Assembly: GCF_036373705.1 (NCBI RefSeq)
Contig: NW_027102659.1
Span: forward strand, 558,001-622,000
Direction of reading: 5' to 3'
DNA length: 64,000 nt
Origin: Amia ocellicauda
Lineage: Eukaryota > Chordata > Actinopteri > Amiiformes > Amiidae
Shown here: positions 18,594-31,296 of the stretch, one piece after another
Layout of the letters: every line of letters starts with the position of its first letter
Position numbering within the stretch: position 1 is the stretch's first letter
Notes under the pieces: model-generated
The model's database searches: none
Seen by the model: only the letters and a program-made list of their open reading frames with translations
Told to the model about the DNA's origin: nothing
Program-made: the position numbers and the translations under genes

Positions 18594-20482
18594 TCAACAG
18601 GAGTTAATTCCCAACGCTGAGGAGATCATCTGGAACAACGACGGTAAGATTTTTGTGTTTGCGCTCATGGGTTCTTATGCATGGGTGTGTGTGGTTTTGA
18701 AGCGGCTCATTAGAGTTATGAAAACGTTTTAATATATATTAATGCCGGTCTCTTTAATTACACAGAAACTATCGAAAGGCCTGTGATTAATGTCTCCGAG
18801 GATCGACCAAGAGAAGTGGTTGTCCCTAGACAGGCTGTCTGCCGACCGGGTAAGAACTAAACCCCTGTTTGTTTGTATAACGTTTCTGTAAGATGTTTGA
18901 GTCCAGTTTTGTTAATTTAAAAAAATTATCCTGTCTAACAGTATTAAGAAACGTGGTTCGAGACAACGAAAGGCCTTCCACATCGAGGGCTTGTTTCGTT
19001 TTACCTTCGAGAACCGTAACCTTTCAAGAATCTGAAAGGCCGTCAGCCCCGGTATCTGATAGCTGTGAGTATATATCTGCAGCCTGTAAGAGGTTAAAGC
19101 TTTTTATAAAGCGGTGTGGTTAAAGGTTAAACATGTCTCTTACCTTCACAGCGGTGCAAAAAGCTAAACCAGCCGAAAAACATAAGAAACGATTATTCTG
19201 TGGAGGTAAGTAAGATCTTTCAAACTTTAATGTTTTTAAAAGGGCTTTTTTGCCCGTTGAGGGCTAATATTTAAGCGATGGGTGACCGTTTCCTGTAGGG
19301 CGGGGGGTTCTGGGAAAGATCTTTAGAAGTCCGGACAGGTCTAGGCTTGTTTCTGGGGAACGTGTTTAGAAATGACCGATTGCTGTACCGTCTGGTTAGG
19401 AAGTAAAGCCGTCCGAAAGGGTTTAGTAAGTTGTTTGGCTTATATCCCGCTATTATACTTCTGTTTTAAAGTGGTTGTAGGAAAAGGCTTGAAGGTGTTC
19501 ATTGTATTTAATATTTAAACAGATCGTGAAAACGTTTGTGAAACAGGAAGTCCCGGGATCAGGAAGCGTTTACACTTGGAAGGTTCGATTAAAAATGAAA
19601 TGTTGTTGTGTGTGTGTGTGTTTTATTAACAATATTACAGTTTTTAAAGAAACATTTAAGAAACAGTTTATTTACAGCGGCTTCTCTGTTTTACATTTAT
19701 TATCAAGTCCTAATAAATATATTGTCTGTAAATAATAAGGCGTTGTAGTGAATGTCTAAGGCTATTTTCAAAGGTCTAAAAAAGCTAAAGGTTTTGAATG
19801 TCCTGGACATGTTGTTTTAAGTTTGATTTCTGTCACCGTTTAAAGATGTAAATGTAATGTATATTTTTATTCTTCCCAAGACTCTTGGGATAGTCATTCT
19901 GTGAATGAGCTATTGAGGACAATTACCCCGTCTAAGTGGGATCAAACATCTTCCCCGGTGAGATCACCGAGAGGATCCCCCACGGTGGTCTTGGAGACCC
20001 CCCAACATCTACTCAGGCCACAGCCTTCTGGGAGTAATTCAACACCCCAGATTCAGCCCGCCGCATTGTCGGGCGGAACAAATACAGGCATCCAACAACC
20101 TCAGGGGTCGCCGTCAGTCAGGGCTGACACACCACCCAACGACGGCCTGGTTTCAACATCGTCCCCCCAGACCCGTTTCTTGGCTACAGAAACGCGGAAC
20201 AGTACCCCGCGCTTGGCCAGGGTGTCACCGCAAAGGCCTTCTTGGTCTCCGTCCATGAGTATACGCTCGCTCCCTGCCTCCTTCGACCGAGATTTACCGG
20301 AGCGACCATCCTTTGAAGCTGAGCCAGGCCACCAGCCCCCGGAGCTACATCCTGAAGGTCGGCATGAGTTGCTACATACTTTGTTACAAAATCAAAGACT
20401 TGTGTTAGTGGGGCAAAACCTGGTGATAGAGAGCCAAAACATCCTTGTTAATACCCTTACTAACGAATTGTACCGTATTTAA
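18594..20482 (+). CDS. Multi-exon left-end gene with phase-1 introns, copy 2
   Basis: Same exon chain as copy 1 with all donor and acceptor dinucleotides kept; the last exon ends at 20482. Internal exon lengths are unchanged. Confidence 0.55.
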
Positions 20483-20665
20483 TGTTTTAATAGACACAAA
20501 ACGCCTTACTATTGTGGGTTGTTGGAAAAATAAAAAATAAATTAAAAAATGTCCTGACTTGGTAAAAGAACTCACAAACTAAAGGATTATGAACAAGCTA
20601 GGGCCCCAAAAAGACCTTCCCGAGAGAACATCCCCGGCCCTGTTGTGAACTCCTCTGATGTCCCA

Positions 20666-21463
20666 ATGAACCTGGAACTATTACAAATGATAAATGATTT
20701 AAATAACCCCCAATTACCACCGATAGAATGTGAATTAACAGACTTACCGGTGAACCCCGACCTGTTACAGATGGTCAATGATCTAAATAACCACCTCCCA
20801 CCGGTAGCGCTTATAGAGGTTCACCCCCTAGTTCACCCCGATTTGTTTGAAATGGTGGAGGCTTTGGAGGAGCTACCCCGACCAAATTCTGCCCCTATCA
20901 TAAATGATTTGAGACAATTAGAACACAGGATGGCGGCAGAAGCAGCCATCACTATAGAGGAGGGTCTTGACATTAACCGGTTGGATATCTTTGAAGGACT
21001 TTTACAGGCTTTAAATGAGCCTCCTCAAAAAGGGGGTTTTGTAGATGTCAGCAGTGGGGGTGTTCGGAATGTGGAGGGTTCTGAGACTGATAAGGCTGTG
21101 GAGGACATGCTCTGTGAGAATGTAGGGGGTGAAGGCTTTGTTCAAAATGATGATGTGTCCAAAAGTACCAGTGATCCCGTGATTATAGATAGACCGGCCT
21201 ATAACAATTTTGAAATGATTCAGCGTTTTAATTTTGCAGAACTTTTAAATTGTGACAATTATGCAGAAATATTTGTCAACATACACGAGGCCTTGCAGAA
21301 AATGCTTGAACAGGTTGCTGAAAGGGTCAGACCTCGAGATGTTGTACAGTTAGAACTCAGAGGGAATGATTTGTTTAGCAACCTATCTGTAATGCTGAGT
21401 GGAGATAATTTAGATGTCTGGCTAAAATCGAAGCGTTATTGCAAAGTAACGCAGCCATCTTAG
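20666..21463 (+). CDS. Acidic triple-repeat protein, copy 2
   Basis: Open over the same length as copy 1 with only a few residue differences. Confidence 0.6.
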   Translation: MNLELLQMINDLNNPQLPPIECELTDLPVNPDLLQMVNDLNNHLPPVALIEVHPLVHPDLFEMVEALEELPRPNSAPIINDLRQLEHRMAAEAAITIEEGLDINRLDIFEGLLQALNEPPQKGGFVDVSSGGVRNVEGSETDKAVEDMLCENVGGEGFVQNDDVSKSTSDPVIIDRPAYNNFEMIQRFNFAELLNCDNYAEIFVNIHEALQKMLEQVAERVRPRDVVQLELRGNDLFSNLSVMLSGDNLDVWLKSKRYCKVTQPS

Positions 21464-21486
21464 CTGATGAAAGTCTGTCTCTGGTA

Positions 21487-24400
21487 ATGAATGTGGTTCG
21501 TAACCCTGAGGGTGGGGCGCTTAGAAGACTGTCGAAATGCTTGAAGAACGACATAATTAGGACCAAGCTCAGGCAATTAGTGGTGAGATCCAGTGGGGAC
21601 AATAAGCTCTGTTTTGCTTACAGTTTAATAAAACTACTCACCCCCGACATGCCTGAACCCCAAGCTCTGCAAGAGGCTTTAATGCTTCATCAGAGGGCCG
21701 GCTTAAACTCTCAACAGATGGTTGCCTTTTCAGACATCACCAAGTTTGAGGAGTTGTTGTCTTTAAAAATTGTTGTGTGGTACCGTTGTGAGGTAAAGGA
21801 AGTATTTGTGAAATTTCAGACACATCCTGAAACCCATACACAGACACTGTTTCTCTTCCTAAGTGATAGTCATTACTTTGGAATAAAGAGTTTGACGGCT
21901 TTTTTGGGTTGTTCGTATGTTTGTCATTGGTGTTATAAGGCCTTCAATGATAAGCTTAAGCACCGATGTGACGGTTACTGTAATGTCTGTTTCAATCCGC
22001 AATGTCGTAAGGGTTTGGCCCCTACCATCCGATGTAAAGATTGCTTAAGGATTTGTCTCTCAGCGTTCTGTTTTTCCGAACATAAGGTACAGAGGGCCGC
22101 TGCTGAGAGGGGTTAAAAAATGGAGTTATTGTGATCAAACTAAATGTTGCCCGCAGTGTTGCCTCCAGTACCGTTTTCATGAGGTTAAACCACACAAATG
22201 TCTGGAGCCGAGATGCAGGATCTGTAATGCTGATTTAACCCCGGGGTCCGAACACCAGTGCTTTATTCAGCCGGTTAAAAAGGAGCCGCCGCACAACTGG
22301 TATGTCTTTTTTGATTTTGAATGCCGGCAAGAAAACGGGGTCCACGTTGCTAATTATATACACTGTATTGACATGTTGGATCGTGAGTGGTCAGCTAGCG
22401 GTGAGAGTTGTGTCAGGGATTTCTTTACGCGGTATCGAGGTCCAAAATACCTCAATTACACATTTATTGCCCACAATGCTAAGGGTTATGATTCTTACAT
22501 TTTGATGAAGTATCTGGTGGAAAATGGGGTGACCCCAAAAATAATAGCTCAGGGTAGCAAGATCATGTGTTTCACCGACGAAGCTTTCAACTAACGTTAC
22601 ATAGACTTGTTAAATTTCCTCCCCATGAAATTGAGCGCTTTGCCTAAGGCTCTGGGTTTTGAGGCTCAGAAGAAAGGTTGGTTCTGCCATTTTTTTAATA
22701 CTAAGGACACTCAAAATTATCAAGGGTCCTACCCGCCCGCCTCTTATTATGGGGTTGATACTATGATGTCTCATGAGAGGGAGGAATTCTTTAAATGGTA
22801 CAATACGGTTAAGGGAGGTGTTTTTGATTTCCGAGAAGAGATGGCCGCTTATTGTAAAAATGATGTGGTGATCCTTAAAGAAGCCTGTGTGCGTTTCTGC
22901 GCCGAGGTTATCAACACATCGGGTCTCAACCCTTTGCAAAGTGTGACCATAGCGTCTCTCTGCATGAAAATGTATCGGTCCAATTTCTTGCAGAAAAACA
23001 CTATAGCGGTCACCACTTCTGACAACTATCGTGCTTGACAAAAGAACTTTTCGACTGTCTCCATACAGTGGGTGGAATACCTGAGTGCCCGGGATAACAT
23101 CTTCATCAGACATGCTTTAAATCAAGGGGAAGTAAAAATGGGGCCTTACTACTTAGACGGTTTTAGCGACGTGTCCGGGCGGCGTACCGCTTATGAGTTT
23201 GCCGGTTGTATTTACCATGGCTGTCCTCAGTGCTTCGACCCAAACACCTTTAACCCCGTAACACTAAAACTCTGCGGTGATATGTACTATGATTTCCAGA
23301 AACGAATTGAAACTTTAAAAAACACCTATGGTTTGAACATGCTGGTGATTTGGGAACACGAGTGGACGACCCTGAAGCAACAGGATGCGGGGGTATAACG
23401 GTTTATGGAAACCTTGGACTTTCCTGAATGTCTAGAGCCCCGGGATGCGTTATTTGGGGGTTGTACCAATGCCCTCTGTTTACATTATGAGGTAAAGGAG
23501 GGTGAGAGAGTAGATTACTATGATTTCACCAGTCTGTACCCTTATGTCAACAAGACCAAAATGTACCCGGTGGGGCGTCCAACCATTGTTTATCGTGACT
23601 TTCTCGAAATCGGACATTACTTTCGTTTGATCAAAGTCACCATGTACCCTCCTCGCGAGCTGTTCTTACCCGTGTTGCCTTACAGGTGTTCGGGAAAATT
23701 GATGTTCCCACTTTGTAGAACGTGTGTGGAAACTGAAAATCAAACTACCTCTTGTCTGCACAGTGATGAAGAGAGAGCGCTGACGGGTGTCTGGTGTAGC
23801 ATTGAGCTTGACAAGGCGGTGGAGAAAGGTTACAGAGTCGGTAAGGTGTATGAGGTTTGGCATTTTTCTGAAAAAACTGATACTCTTTTTGCTGATTACA
23901 TTATGACCCATCTGAAAGGGAAACAGGAGGCATCGGGCTATCCCTCATGGTGTGTTGACTCCGCGGCCAAAGAGCGATACGTTCAGCAATATTTTGAAAA
24001 GGAAGGGATCCGTCTAGAGCCGGGGAACATAACTGTAAACCCCGCCAAGAGACAAATGTCCAAACTGATTTTAAACAGTCTGTGGGGTAAGTTTGGGGAA
24101 AGAAATTACCGTCTAAACACAACCTTGATTAAAACCCCTGAACTGTTCATAGAATTTATGTTTTCCAAACAACATGCAGTATCACACTTTCAATTCTTAA
24201 ATGACCACGTGGCACAGGTCCAGTGGAGGGCCCCTAAAGATTTCCCCACCAAACAGGGGAACGTTAATGTTTTCATAGCGGTTTTTACCACGGCTTACGC
24301 CCGGCTTGAACTGTACAACTTAATGGATCAGTTGCAGGAACGCACGCTCTATCATGATACTGACTCTGTAATCTTTGTCACCAGGCCAGGGGATTGGGTC

Positions 24401-24777
24401 CCTCCCCTCGGGGACTACCTTGGGGAGTTAACGAGCGAACTAGATCCTCAGGACCACATAGTGGAGTTTGTTTCAGGGGGTCCTAAGACTTACGCATACA
24501 GAACGGCTGCGGGTAAGACCTGTATGAAAGTTAAGGGTTTCACTCTGAACCATTGTAACAACAAGCTCATTAACATCAAGTCTCTGACGACCCTGGTAGA
24601 AAGTTATGTAACGAGAAAGACGCGCCTCCTCGTGAGATTATTACAGCCGGAAATCAGATCTATCGCAATAAAAAGGGGTACACGTTGGAAAATAGATCAC
24701 TAAACAAACGGTTCAGAGTGGTGTACAATAAAAGAGTGTTGAAGACTGATTATACCACTCTGCCTTATGGATATTAG
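21487..24777 (+). pseudogene. POLB: DNA polymerase B (broken), copy 2
   Basis: Carries the same zinc-cluster, exonuclease and polymerase motifs as copy 1. Broken, with about half a dozen breaks. Confidence 0.93.
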
Positions 24778-25438
24778 CGGTGGTTTTGATAACAGACTTC
24801 AACACCCTTTCTCCTGTATTATAGCCGGTCCCTCCAATTCGGGGCAGAGCTATCTTATAAAGAACATCATAGAAGATGTGGACGCAACCGTGTCCCAAGC
24901 TCTTGACAACATAGTGTGGTGTTACTCTTGCTGGCAACCTCTCTACGATGATTTGGCTTCGAAAAAAAATAATCTGAAATTTGTGCAAGGTCTCCCCGCC
25001 TCGTTGTGTGGTGATGACTTGTTCCCGCCCGGTCAAACTAACCTAGTGATCCTTGATGACCTGATGGAGCAGGCCGGTGACAACAGTGAAGTGGAAAAAG
25101 CTTTCACAAAGTACACTCATCATAGGAATTTAAGTATTATTTATTTAGTTCAAAATCTATTTTTTCAAGGTAAAAAAAGCCGCACTATTAATTTATATGC
25201 CAATGATATAATTATTTTTAAAAACCCCAGAGATAAACTACAGGTCACCGTCTTGGCTCGTCAAATGTACCCTAACCAGACCAAGTTCTCTTTGGAGGCA
25301 TTTGAGGATGCCACCAAAAAACCCTACGGGTACTTGATTGCGGACTTAAAAGCACAAACCCCAGAAGACTTTCGCCTCAGAACAGGTTTGTGCCCGCCCG
25401 ATTGGCCGGCAGTGTATGTGCTAAAGAAAAGGAAATAA
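24767..25438 (+). CDS. ATP: Packaging ATPase (open frame), copy 2
   Basis: An open 223-codon frame, the full family length. Walker A region and Walker B (NLVILDDLMEQ) are in place, followed by LSIIYLVQNLFFQGKKSR and the conserved NPRDKLQVTVLARQM block. An open frame alone does not show that it is active. Confidence 0.9.
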   Translation: MDISGGFDNRLQHPFSCIIAGPSNSGQSYLIKNIIEDVDATVSQALDNIVWCYSCWQPLYDDLASKKNNLKFVQGLPASLCGDDLFPPGQTNLVILDDLMEQAGDNSEVEKAFTKYTHHRNLSIIYLVQNLFFQGKKSRTINLYANDIIIFKNPRDKLQVTVLARQMYPNQTKFSLEAFEDATKKPYGYLIADLKAQTPEDFRLRTGLCPPDWPAVYVLKKRK

Positions 25439-25444
25439 ATAAGA

Positions 25445-25780
25445 ATGTCTGTTCGGATTAAAAGAAATCTGCCGCTTTTGCAAATGTTATTTGAGAGGAG
25501 CCCGCGCCATAGGAAAGCTGTGCTGGCAGGGGCCCCCTCGGATTTGATCGAGACCCTGTGTGAAATAGCTTTTAACATCTTACGCGGTAATATACCCCTA
25601 ACCCCTTCTCAACATTCTAAACTCAAAAAACAAAAAGCGGTTATCAAGATCATCGCTAATAAGAAGTATTCTATTAAAAGAAAAAGAAAGAAGATTAATC
25701 AAACCGGGGGTTTTATAGGACCGCTGTTGAGCATAGCCGTGCCTTTCCTAACCAGTCTTCTAGCTTCCAGAGTGGGTTAA
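25445..25780 (+). CDS. Small basic protein, copy 2
   Basis: 111 residues, identical to the copy 1 protein by eye. Confidence 0.7.
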   Translation: MSVRIKRNLPLLQMLFERSPRHRKAVLAGAPSDLIETLCEIAFNILRGNIPLTPSQHSKLKKQKAVIKIIANKKYSIKRKRKKINQTGGFIGPLLSIAVPFLTSLLASRVG

Positions 25781-25782
25781 TA

Positions 25783-26526
25783 ATGGAATATGCTCAGAAA
25801 ATGTTTTTGATCCCTCAGGAGCAGCTTGAGAAACTGAGAAAAAATGTTGTCGGGCCAGAGCCCATTAGACAAACGGCCGAAAACAACCTGGACTCTGAAA
25901 TGAAAGCTATACAGGCCAGGGCCGATTTAAATCAGTATTCCAAAGCCCAGTTGTATACCAACACGTTACAGCGCTACCTCCGTCTGGTTAGACAGGGTGA
26001 AAAAGATCAAAACATTTTAACTTTAACCATGGCCTCTCAAGAAAATGGTTCTGGGGCTGATGCGGGGGGTACGGTTGATAAAGATGTTGCGGTGACCGAA
26101 CCTGTTGAGAGTTCAGAGGGAGATGTTGTAACGGATGTTTTGAGAAACATGCCGGCCAGAAGCAAAAGACATGCAGAATATATCCTGCACAAAATGGTTC
26201 AGAAACCGCGGGTAACGGCTTGGAATGAACAGGGTGAATTTGTTTTTAAAGGACAACTGATCAAAGGTTCACACATGTTTGATTTGTTGAAGAGTGTCAC
26301 TAGCACTAATAAGGTACCCGATAGTCGCCGACCTGTAGGCTGGAATGCTTTCCTACAGGCGATGGCCTGTCTGAACATGCCCCAATCAACAGTTCCTAAC
26401 CAGGAAACGCGACAAAAAATCCGTCTGTGTAAAGAGGTGGAGCCTGATCTGACTCCGATATCTCATTACTCTGACCGTGCTGAGCGACCATCCTCAGGAT
26501 CTATCCATCGTTGGGAAGCTTATTAA
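25783..26526 (+). CDS. Conserved Polinton protein (MEYAQ family), copy 2
   Basis: 247 residues; five residues longer than copy 1 in the linker after LVRQG, as in copies 3 and 4, so this is the likely parental length. Confidence 0.7.
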   Translation: MEYAQKMFLIPQEQLEKLRKNVVGPEPIRQTAENNLDSEMKAIQARADLNQYSKAQLYTNTLQRYLRLVRQGEKDQNILTLTMASQENGSGADAGGTVDKDVAVTEPVESSEGDVVTDVLRNMPARSKRHAEYILHKMVQKPRVTAWNEQGEFVFKGQLIKGSHMFDLLKSVTSTNKVPDSRRPVGWNAFLQAMACLNMPQSTVPNQETRQKIRLCKEVEPDLTPISHYSDRAERPSSGSIHRWEAY

Positions 26527-26705
26527 TCTCATGTTTTTATTTGTCTCCCCTGTAAATAATGTCTCGACAAACATTTTTTTATTTTTATTTTTTATTTTTC
26601 AAATGTTGTACATTTATTTATACCATAACCCCTGCTTTGTATAAGAATTGTGTTGAATAAAAACAAAACTAATGATTCAAAGGCTGTTTTCATTATTTTT
26701 TCACC
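26527..26705. terminator. Convergent poly(A) zone, copy 2
   Basis: Same AT-rich meeting point as in copy 1 with AATAAA on both strands. Confidence 0.55.
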
Positions 26706-27263
26706 TTAACACGCATGACATCTTTTAAAATCCTCACAAGAACACCCCATCTGTATACACGGCTGGCTAGGGTCGTAAGTCATTGTGTTATAAGGGGGGG
26801 TCCACAGTGTCCTGACAAACTCTGCCACTTTTTTATCATTTTGGCCTAAATCCTCACTGTACAAGGCCATAATATCGGGGTATGACCTTCCTTTAGATCT
26901 ATGATATAAGAAAAACACACAGTGTTGACCACAAGTGAAGGTCTGAAGACTTTGTACTTGACGACCGCTGTAAATGGTTTCTTGACAGTTCTTGAGCAGA
27001 AAGTTATTGATCTTCCGAGGGAAAGGTCTGAAATCCGGGGGGTTTGCATAGGAATCAAAAAATTCACCACGGTGGTCCTCCCTTAGATAAATAGCCAGCC
27101 AATGTTCTCCGGGCATATTTTTAGGGTGTGTGTTGATTATGTACATTGCAGGTAAATTCTTGACCTTAAATTTAGTCAGCTGATCGCAGGTGTAGACTCC
27201 TTGAAACAGTTTCCGTGAGCTGGCCAGGGCATTCATGATGTGGTTGAGCTCTCTGGTGTTCAT
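26706..27263 (-). CDS. PRO: Adenain-type protease, copy 2
   Basis: Open; the GEHW, FFDSY and FTCGQHC catalytic motifs are kept. Confidence 0.9.
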   Translation of the reverse strand: MNTRELNHIMNALASSRKLFQGVYTCDQLTKFKVKNLPAMYIINTHPKNMPGEHWLAIYLREDHRGEFFDSYANPPDFRPFPRKINNFLLKNCQETIYSGRQVQSLQTFTCGQHCVFFLYHRSKGRSYPDIMALYSEDLGQNDKKVAEFVRTLWTPPYNTMTYDPSQPCIQMGCSCEDFKRCHAC

Positions 27264-27264
27264 T

Positions 27265-28449
27265 TTAATAATAATCATACATAACGTTTCTCCTCTGATT
27301 CACCTCAATAATGTTGTCAAACACTGCATACACGACCATATTAACAGTGCGTGGTAGAGGCTGCTTGAAACGCATCTCCAAACGCATATTGCCCGTCTTC
27401 ATCAGTGAAAAATGTTGTCCACACTCTTCGTCAAGGGTCAGGTTGAAACCGTACAGGGTGTAACCGCTGCAGTATTCCCGGCGATCGATCAGCAGAGTTT
27501 GATCCTTGAGATGGCGACCCGTAGCCAGTACTAGACTGTCATATTCACGAACCGCATTGCCGATTTCAAAGTCAGGTTGAAAAGGTCTGGATGGAACCTG
27601 CACACCATCGACGTACAACGCTATAAATTCCGCGTTAAAATGTTTAAAGTTAAAGGGGTTCTTGTTGTAAACCCCGGTAAATGCATCATTATCCACGAGA
27701 CCTATAATAACCTGTTTTGGGAGCTGTCCTAGAAACAGATTTTCCTGGTTCATCACCCGTGTCCCTGCGGGGATACTGTGGACTTTCATATAGACTCTTT
27801 CAATCGGGTACTTGGCGTTTGCCGTCATTAACGCCTGCGCGTGTCCTAGTTTAACCGCCGGGGAGACGGACACTTTTTTCACAAACAGCGAGGCCGATAA
27901 TATGGTCAGTTTATATTTTTCAGTATCAGGGGTCATCAGACAAAAAGCACTTTTACTACGGATCATTTTAATTTTAATGTCTACCCCGTTGAGCATGAGT
28001 TTTTCTTGGAAAAATATGTCTGCATGGATATGCCCCATTAGCTCAAAGGTCCTCCCTTCTGTTGAAGAGGCCGTTCTTTTTTGAAAACCCTTATTGAGTC
28101 CCTCTGGATCCTTGTCGTCCATAGCTTCCGGGATGTCTTTGAAGAAAAGGCCGGGGCTGAACTGTTTGCTCAGGGTCTCCTCACTATAATTAAGGATACA
28201 CTCCATCATGGCTCTATAGGGGTAAGTATTGCTGCTTTGACTAATGAGCCGATCTCCCAGGGTCACATCCACCTGTGAAAACATGGTGGCCACCGGGTAA
28301 TTGATGACCCCAGCGTTGGCCGTCTTCTCGATTGCATCGCCATCCTCATCAGTCACTTTACAGTTCATTAAAATAAATGTGTTATTCAAATCAATATAAT
28401 CCTCGCCATTGCCAGCTATAAAAAACTCCAGAGGGGCCGTGTCTGAAAT
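27265..28449 (-). pseudogene. MCP: Major capsid protein (broken), copy 2
   Basis: Most of the double-jelly-roll capsid sequence, from the LEFFIAGNGEDY region to the MYDYY end, is recognisable. Broken. Confidence 0.88.
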
Positions 28450-28851
28450 TTCCACGATATGTTGGAGAATGAGAGATTCTTCGTTTTTTGTTAGCCACGG
28501 ATCTTCGTCGCCCCCTGGTGGACACATGCTGTTTCTTCTTTTACCCCCCCTCCTCGCCATTACCATGAGACCCGAACCCTCCTGATGCTCATGGCTAGCT
28601 GCCCGGTTCATAACATTGGTGAACACGTCACTAACAATATTTTTAGCCGCTGATTTCAAGTGGGGTCTGGCTATAGCAAAGCCTCTCTTAAGCAGGGGTA
28701 CGGCCATTCTAAAGAGACCACGAAAGAGTCCTCCTAGACCGGCGCCATACATTGTGGGGGCTCCTACAATACCGGGCAAGCCGTTCCCGGCTTGCATCTT
28801 GTAATAATCCACATAGGCGCTAGGATCTACATAACCCCTCGAGGTAGCCAT
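28450..28851 (-). pseudogene. Core/pVI-like small protein (broken), copy 2
   Basis: Starts MATSRGYVDPSAYVDYYKMQ and keeps the GLGGLFRGLFRM block. Broken. Confidence 0.68.
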
Positions 28852-28852
28852 T

Positions 28853-29581
28853 TTAATAATGTACACACTGTTTCAGGGGTCGAAAATGTAGTTTGACAAT
28901 AACTTTACCGAAGCGGAAGGGTACGTTGATATTCTGATCCGATTTGACTTCGATCGTGATGTTGTCAAAGTGGGTCTTTGAGACTGGTACGTAGTGTGGC
29001 TTGTCATAAGTAATTGTGACCATGTCATTGCTTTTACCTTTAATAAGTACATTTCTCAAAAGGGGGACATAACTATCCCCGACCCTCTGGTGGGTTATGA
29101 TATCCGTATACACATAAAGAGTGTAAAAGCCGCCCCACCACTTCTGAGAACCTGCTCTCTGTGTCAGAATAGAACCCTAATATACGCCCCAGTTGGCCGC
29201 TGGTTTGAATGCTAATACCTGGTTTTGACACCTTGTACACTCTGTTTTTAATAGGGTTGTAATATAGCTTGATGTTGGGGGTGCCTTCTGAGAACTGTTT
29301 ATGCATCTCATCTAATATTTTATCCACATTGTCATAATAACCTCCTTGTATCGTGAATATCCATTGATTTTAACATCATCAAAAATGGCGAAGGTGGCAT
29401 CCTTATCTTGTAAAACAGCCCAAGTGTAAGGATACTGTATTTCCGCCAACCCCACTTCCCACGACCCCCTTAGATCTATAGATTTTCCAAATTGTACCGT
29501 GTAACTGGATATTTCATTTTTAGGGTATATATCGAGAGAGGCGTTACTGGGTAGAGTCACGTAGAAGCCTCCTGATTCCAT
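28853..29581 (-). pseudogene. Penton-like minor capsid protein (broken), copy 2
   Basis: MESGGFYV start, WEVGLAEIQYP and PHYVPVSKTHFD blocks present. Broken. Confidence 0.8.
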
Positions 29582-29627
29582 CTTGAGTACCGAAAGTAAT
29601 GCCCCCAACCTACCCACGGGCATGTTG

Positions 29628-30719
29628 TTATAAGGATTGAATATCGCAAACCTGTTGTTCCGGGACCCAACTATTGAACTTTTCAGGCCATCCAAGCCAT
29701 TTCACCAACACGTATTTTTTCCGGTTCTGGGTTTTTTCAGCTAATATCTTTTCAACTCTGTATACACTGTCTTTACCCACAATCATTTTTTGTAACTCGG
29801 CTTCGTAAAACGTTCCTTCTATATCCTCCCCGTCATAGTCTTTTAACCGGTACACGGGGGGGTCTCAAGCCAACTGTTCGGTAACTGTAAAATATTCGTC
29901 AGAAAATGTTTGTTCATAACCTTTGGCAAAAGTACTCCTTAGCTTTGAAACGCGAACCACATCACCGATGTTGAACTTATAAGTAGTTTTTCCCTTCTTA
30001 ATAAATGGTCCGTATAATTCTTTATAGACCTTAAAAGAATTACTTTGATCAACATCTATAGGCTTCATTTTAATACTGGTGTGATACCCTTGGTTGTAAG
30101 CATCGATAAAATCCTGAACTTTATCAAAATACTTGAACGTGTTGACCGCTGTAAAATATCTCCAGATTTTGGTCTTCATGGTGCGGTTAAACCTCTCCAC
30201 TACCAATGCCTTAAGCTCATTACCGGTGGTGAAATGATGTATTTTGTGTCTCTTCAGTAGATTCTGAAATTCTCTGTTGAGAAACTCTTTTCCTTTATCA
30301 GTCTGCAGTTTTTTAGGACATCGACCCTGGGACAATATATCCTCAAAGGCCCTTGTCACCGCCCGACCTGTTTTTTTATGTAGAATGCGAGCCCAGGCAT
30401 ATTTTGATAACACATCGATACACATCAACATCAATTTGTGACCATTGTTATGTTTTGATAAATTTGACATATCGACTAGATCCATTTGCCATTGTGAATC
30501 TATGTCAGTTGCATATACGCGGTTTCTTTTAAAGTTAATCCTGAGAGGTTTATGTAAGGTATAGGCGTCTTGTTCCCGTAACCATTCTGAAACAACCACA
30601 TCATTAACCTTCACTCCGGCCTCAGCGAGTCCTCTTTGAAAACCCTTCTTACCCGCCAAACCCCCAATCTTGGCTGGTTTGTAGTATAGTTCCTGCATTT
30701 GGGGAGCTTGCCGAGTCAT
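29628..30719 (-). pseudogene. INT: Chromodomain integrase (broken), copy 2
   Basis: DDE core and chromodomain both recognisable, with the three catalytic motifs in place. Broken. Confidence 0.9.
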
Positions 30720-30891
30720 TCTGTCAAATAACCAAACAGACCCACACTATGCGCAAAGTTTTTATACAAGGTTTTTTATTCAACTTCAGGAGAGCAGATA
30801 CCCCTTTTTAGACATTTGAGAAAAGTATAACATACACAACAATTTTTTCTACGGTCCAGACAAAAAGAAATCAGATGATTGGTTACTTGAT
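30720..30891 (-). promoter_or_regulatory. Integrase TATA box and upstream poly(A) signal, copy 2
   Basis: Same back-to-back TATAAA and AATAAA arrangement on the minus strand as in copy 1. Confidence 0.5.
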
Positions 30892-31284
30892 CTATATCAA
30901 CAAATATACCTGTTTCTTTATCTTGTAGGCACACACCTCAGTTACATATGTAAATAAAACAACAATATGACCTATTTTAAAAGTAAACAGAGGTGTATTA
31001 AACATGCTCAGCAAAAGGTCATACAGATGTTGATGATATGGCCTAATATCATTCTTGGCCCCCTTGAGCGCTTCATCCCAGTGTTCGTACCCCCCGGTCT
31101 TTGTTACAGCAGCCATTCACTTTTCCAGGTTTGAAAGTTGATCCTCATCGATGGTTAAATCTGTAGAGAAAAGGCTCGCGTTGGCTACTTTTCTGTCAAG
31201 CACATGGTGTAATAGCGCTCTCAGGTTAGCTACAGAGTGTTGATGACAGAACCAGTTGCAGAAGCAGTCCAGAACATTCCCCAT
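30892..31284 (-). pseudogene. MGNVLDC small protein (broken), copy 2
   Basis: Homologous to 12888-13280 and likewise broken. Confidence 0.45.
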
Positions 31285-31296
31285 GTTCAAAGTCCC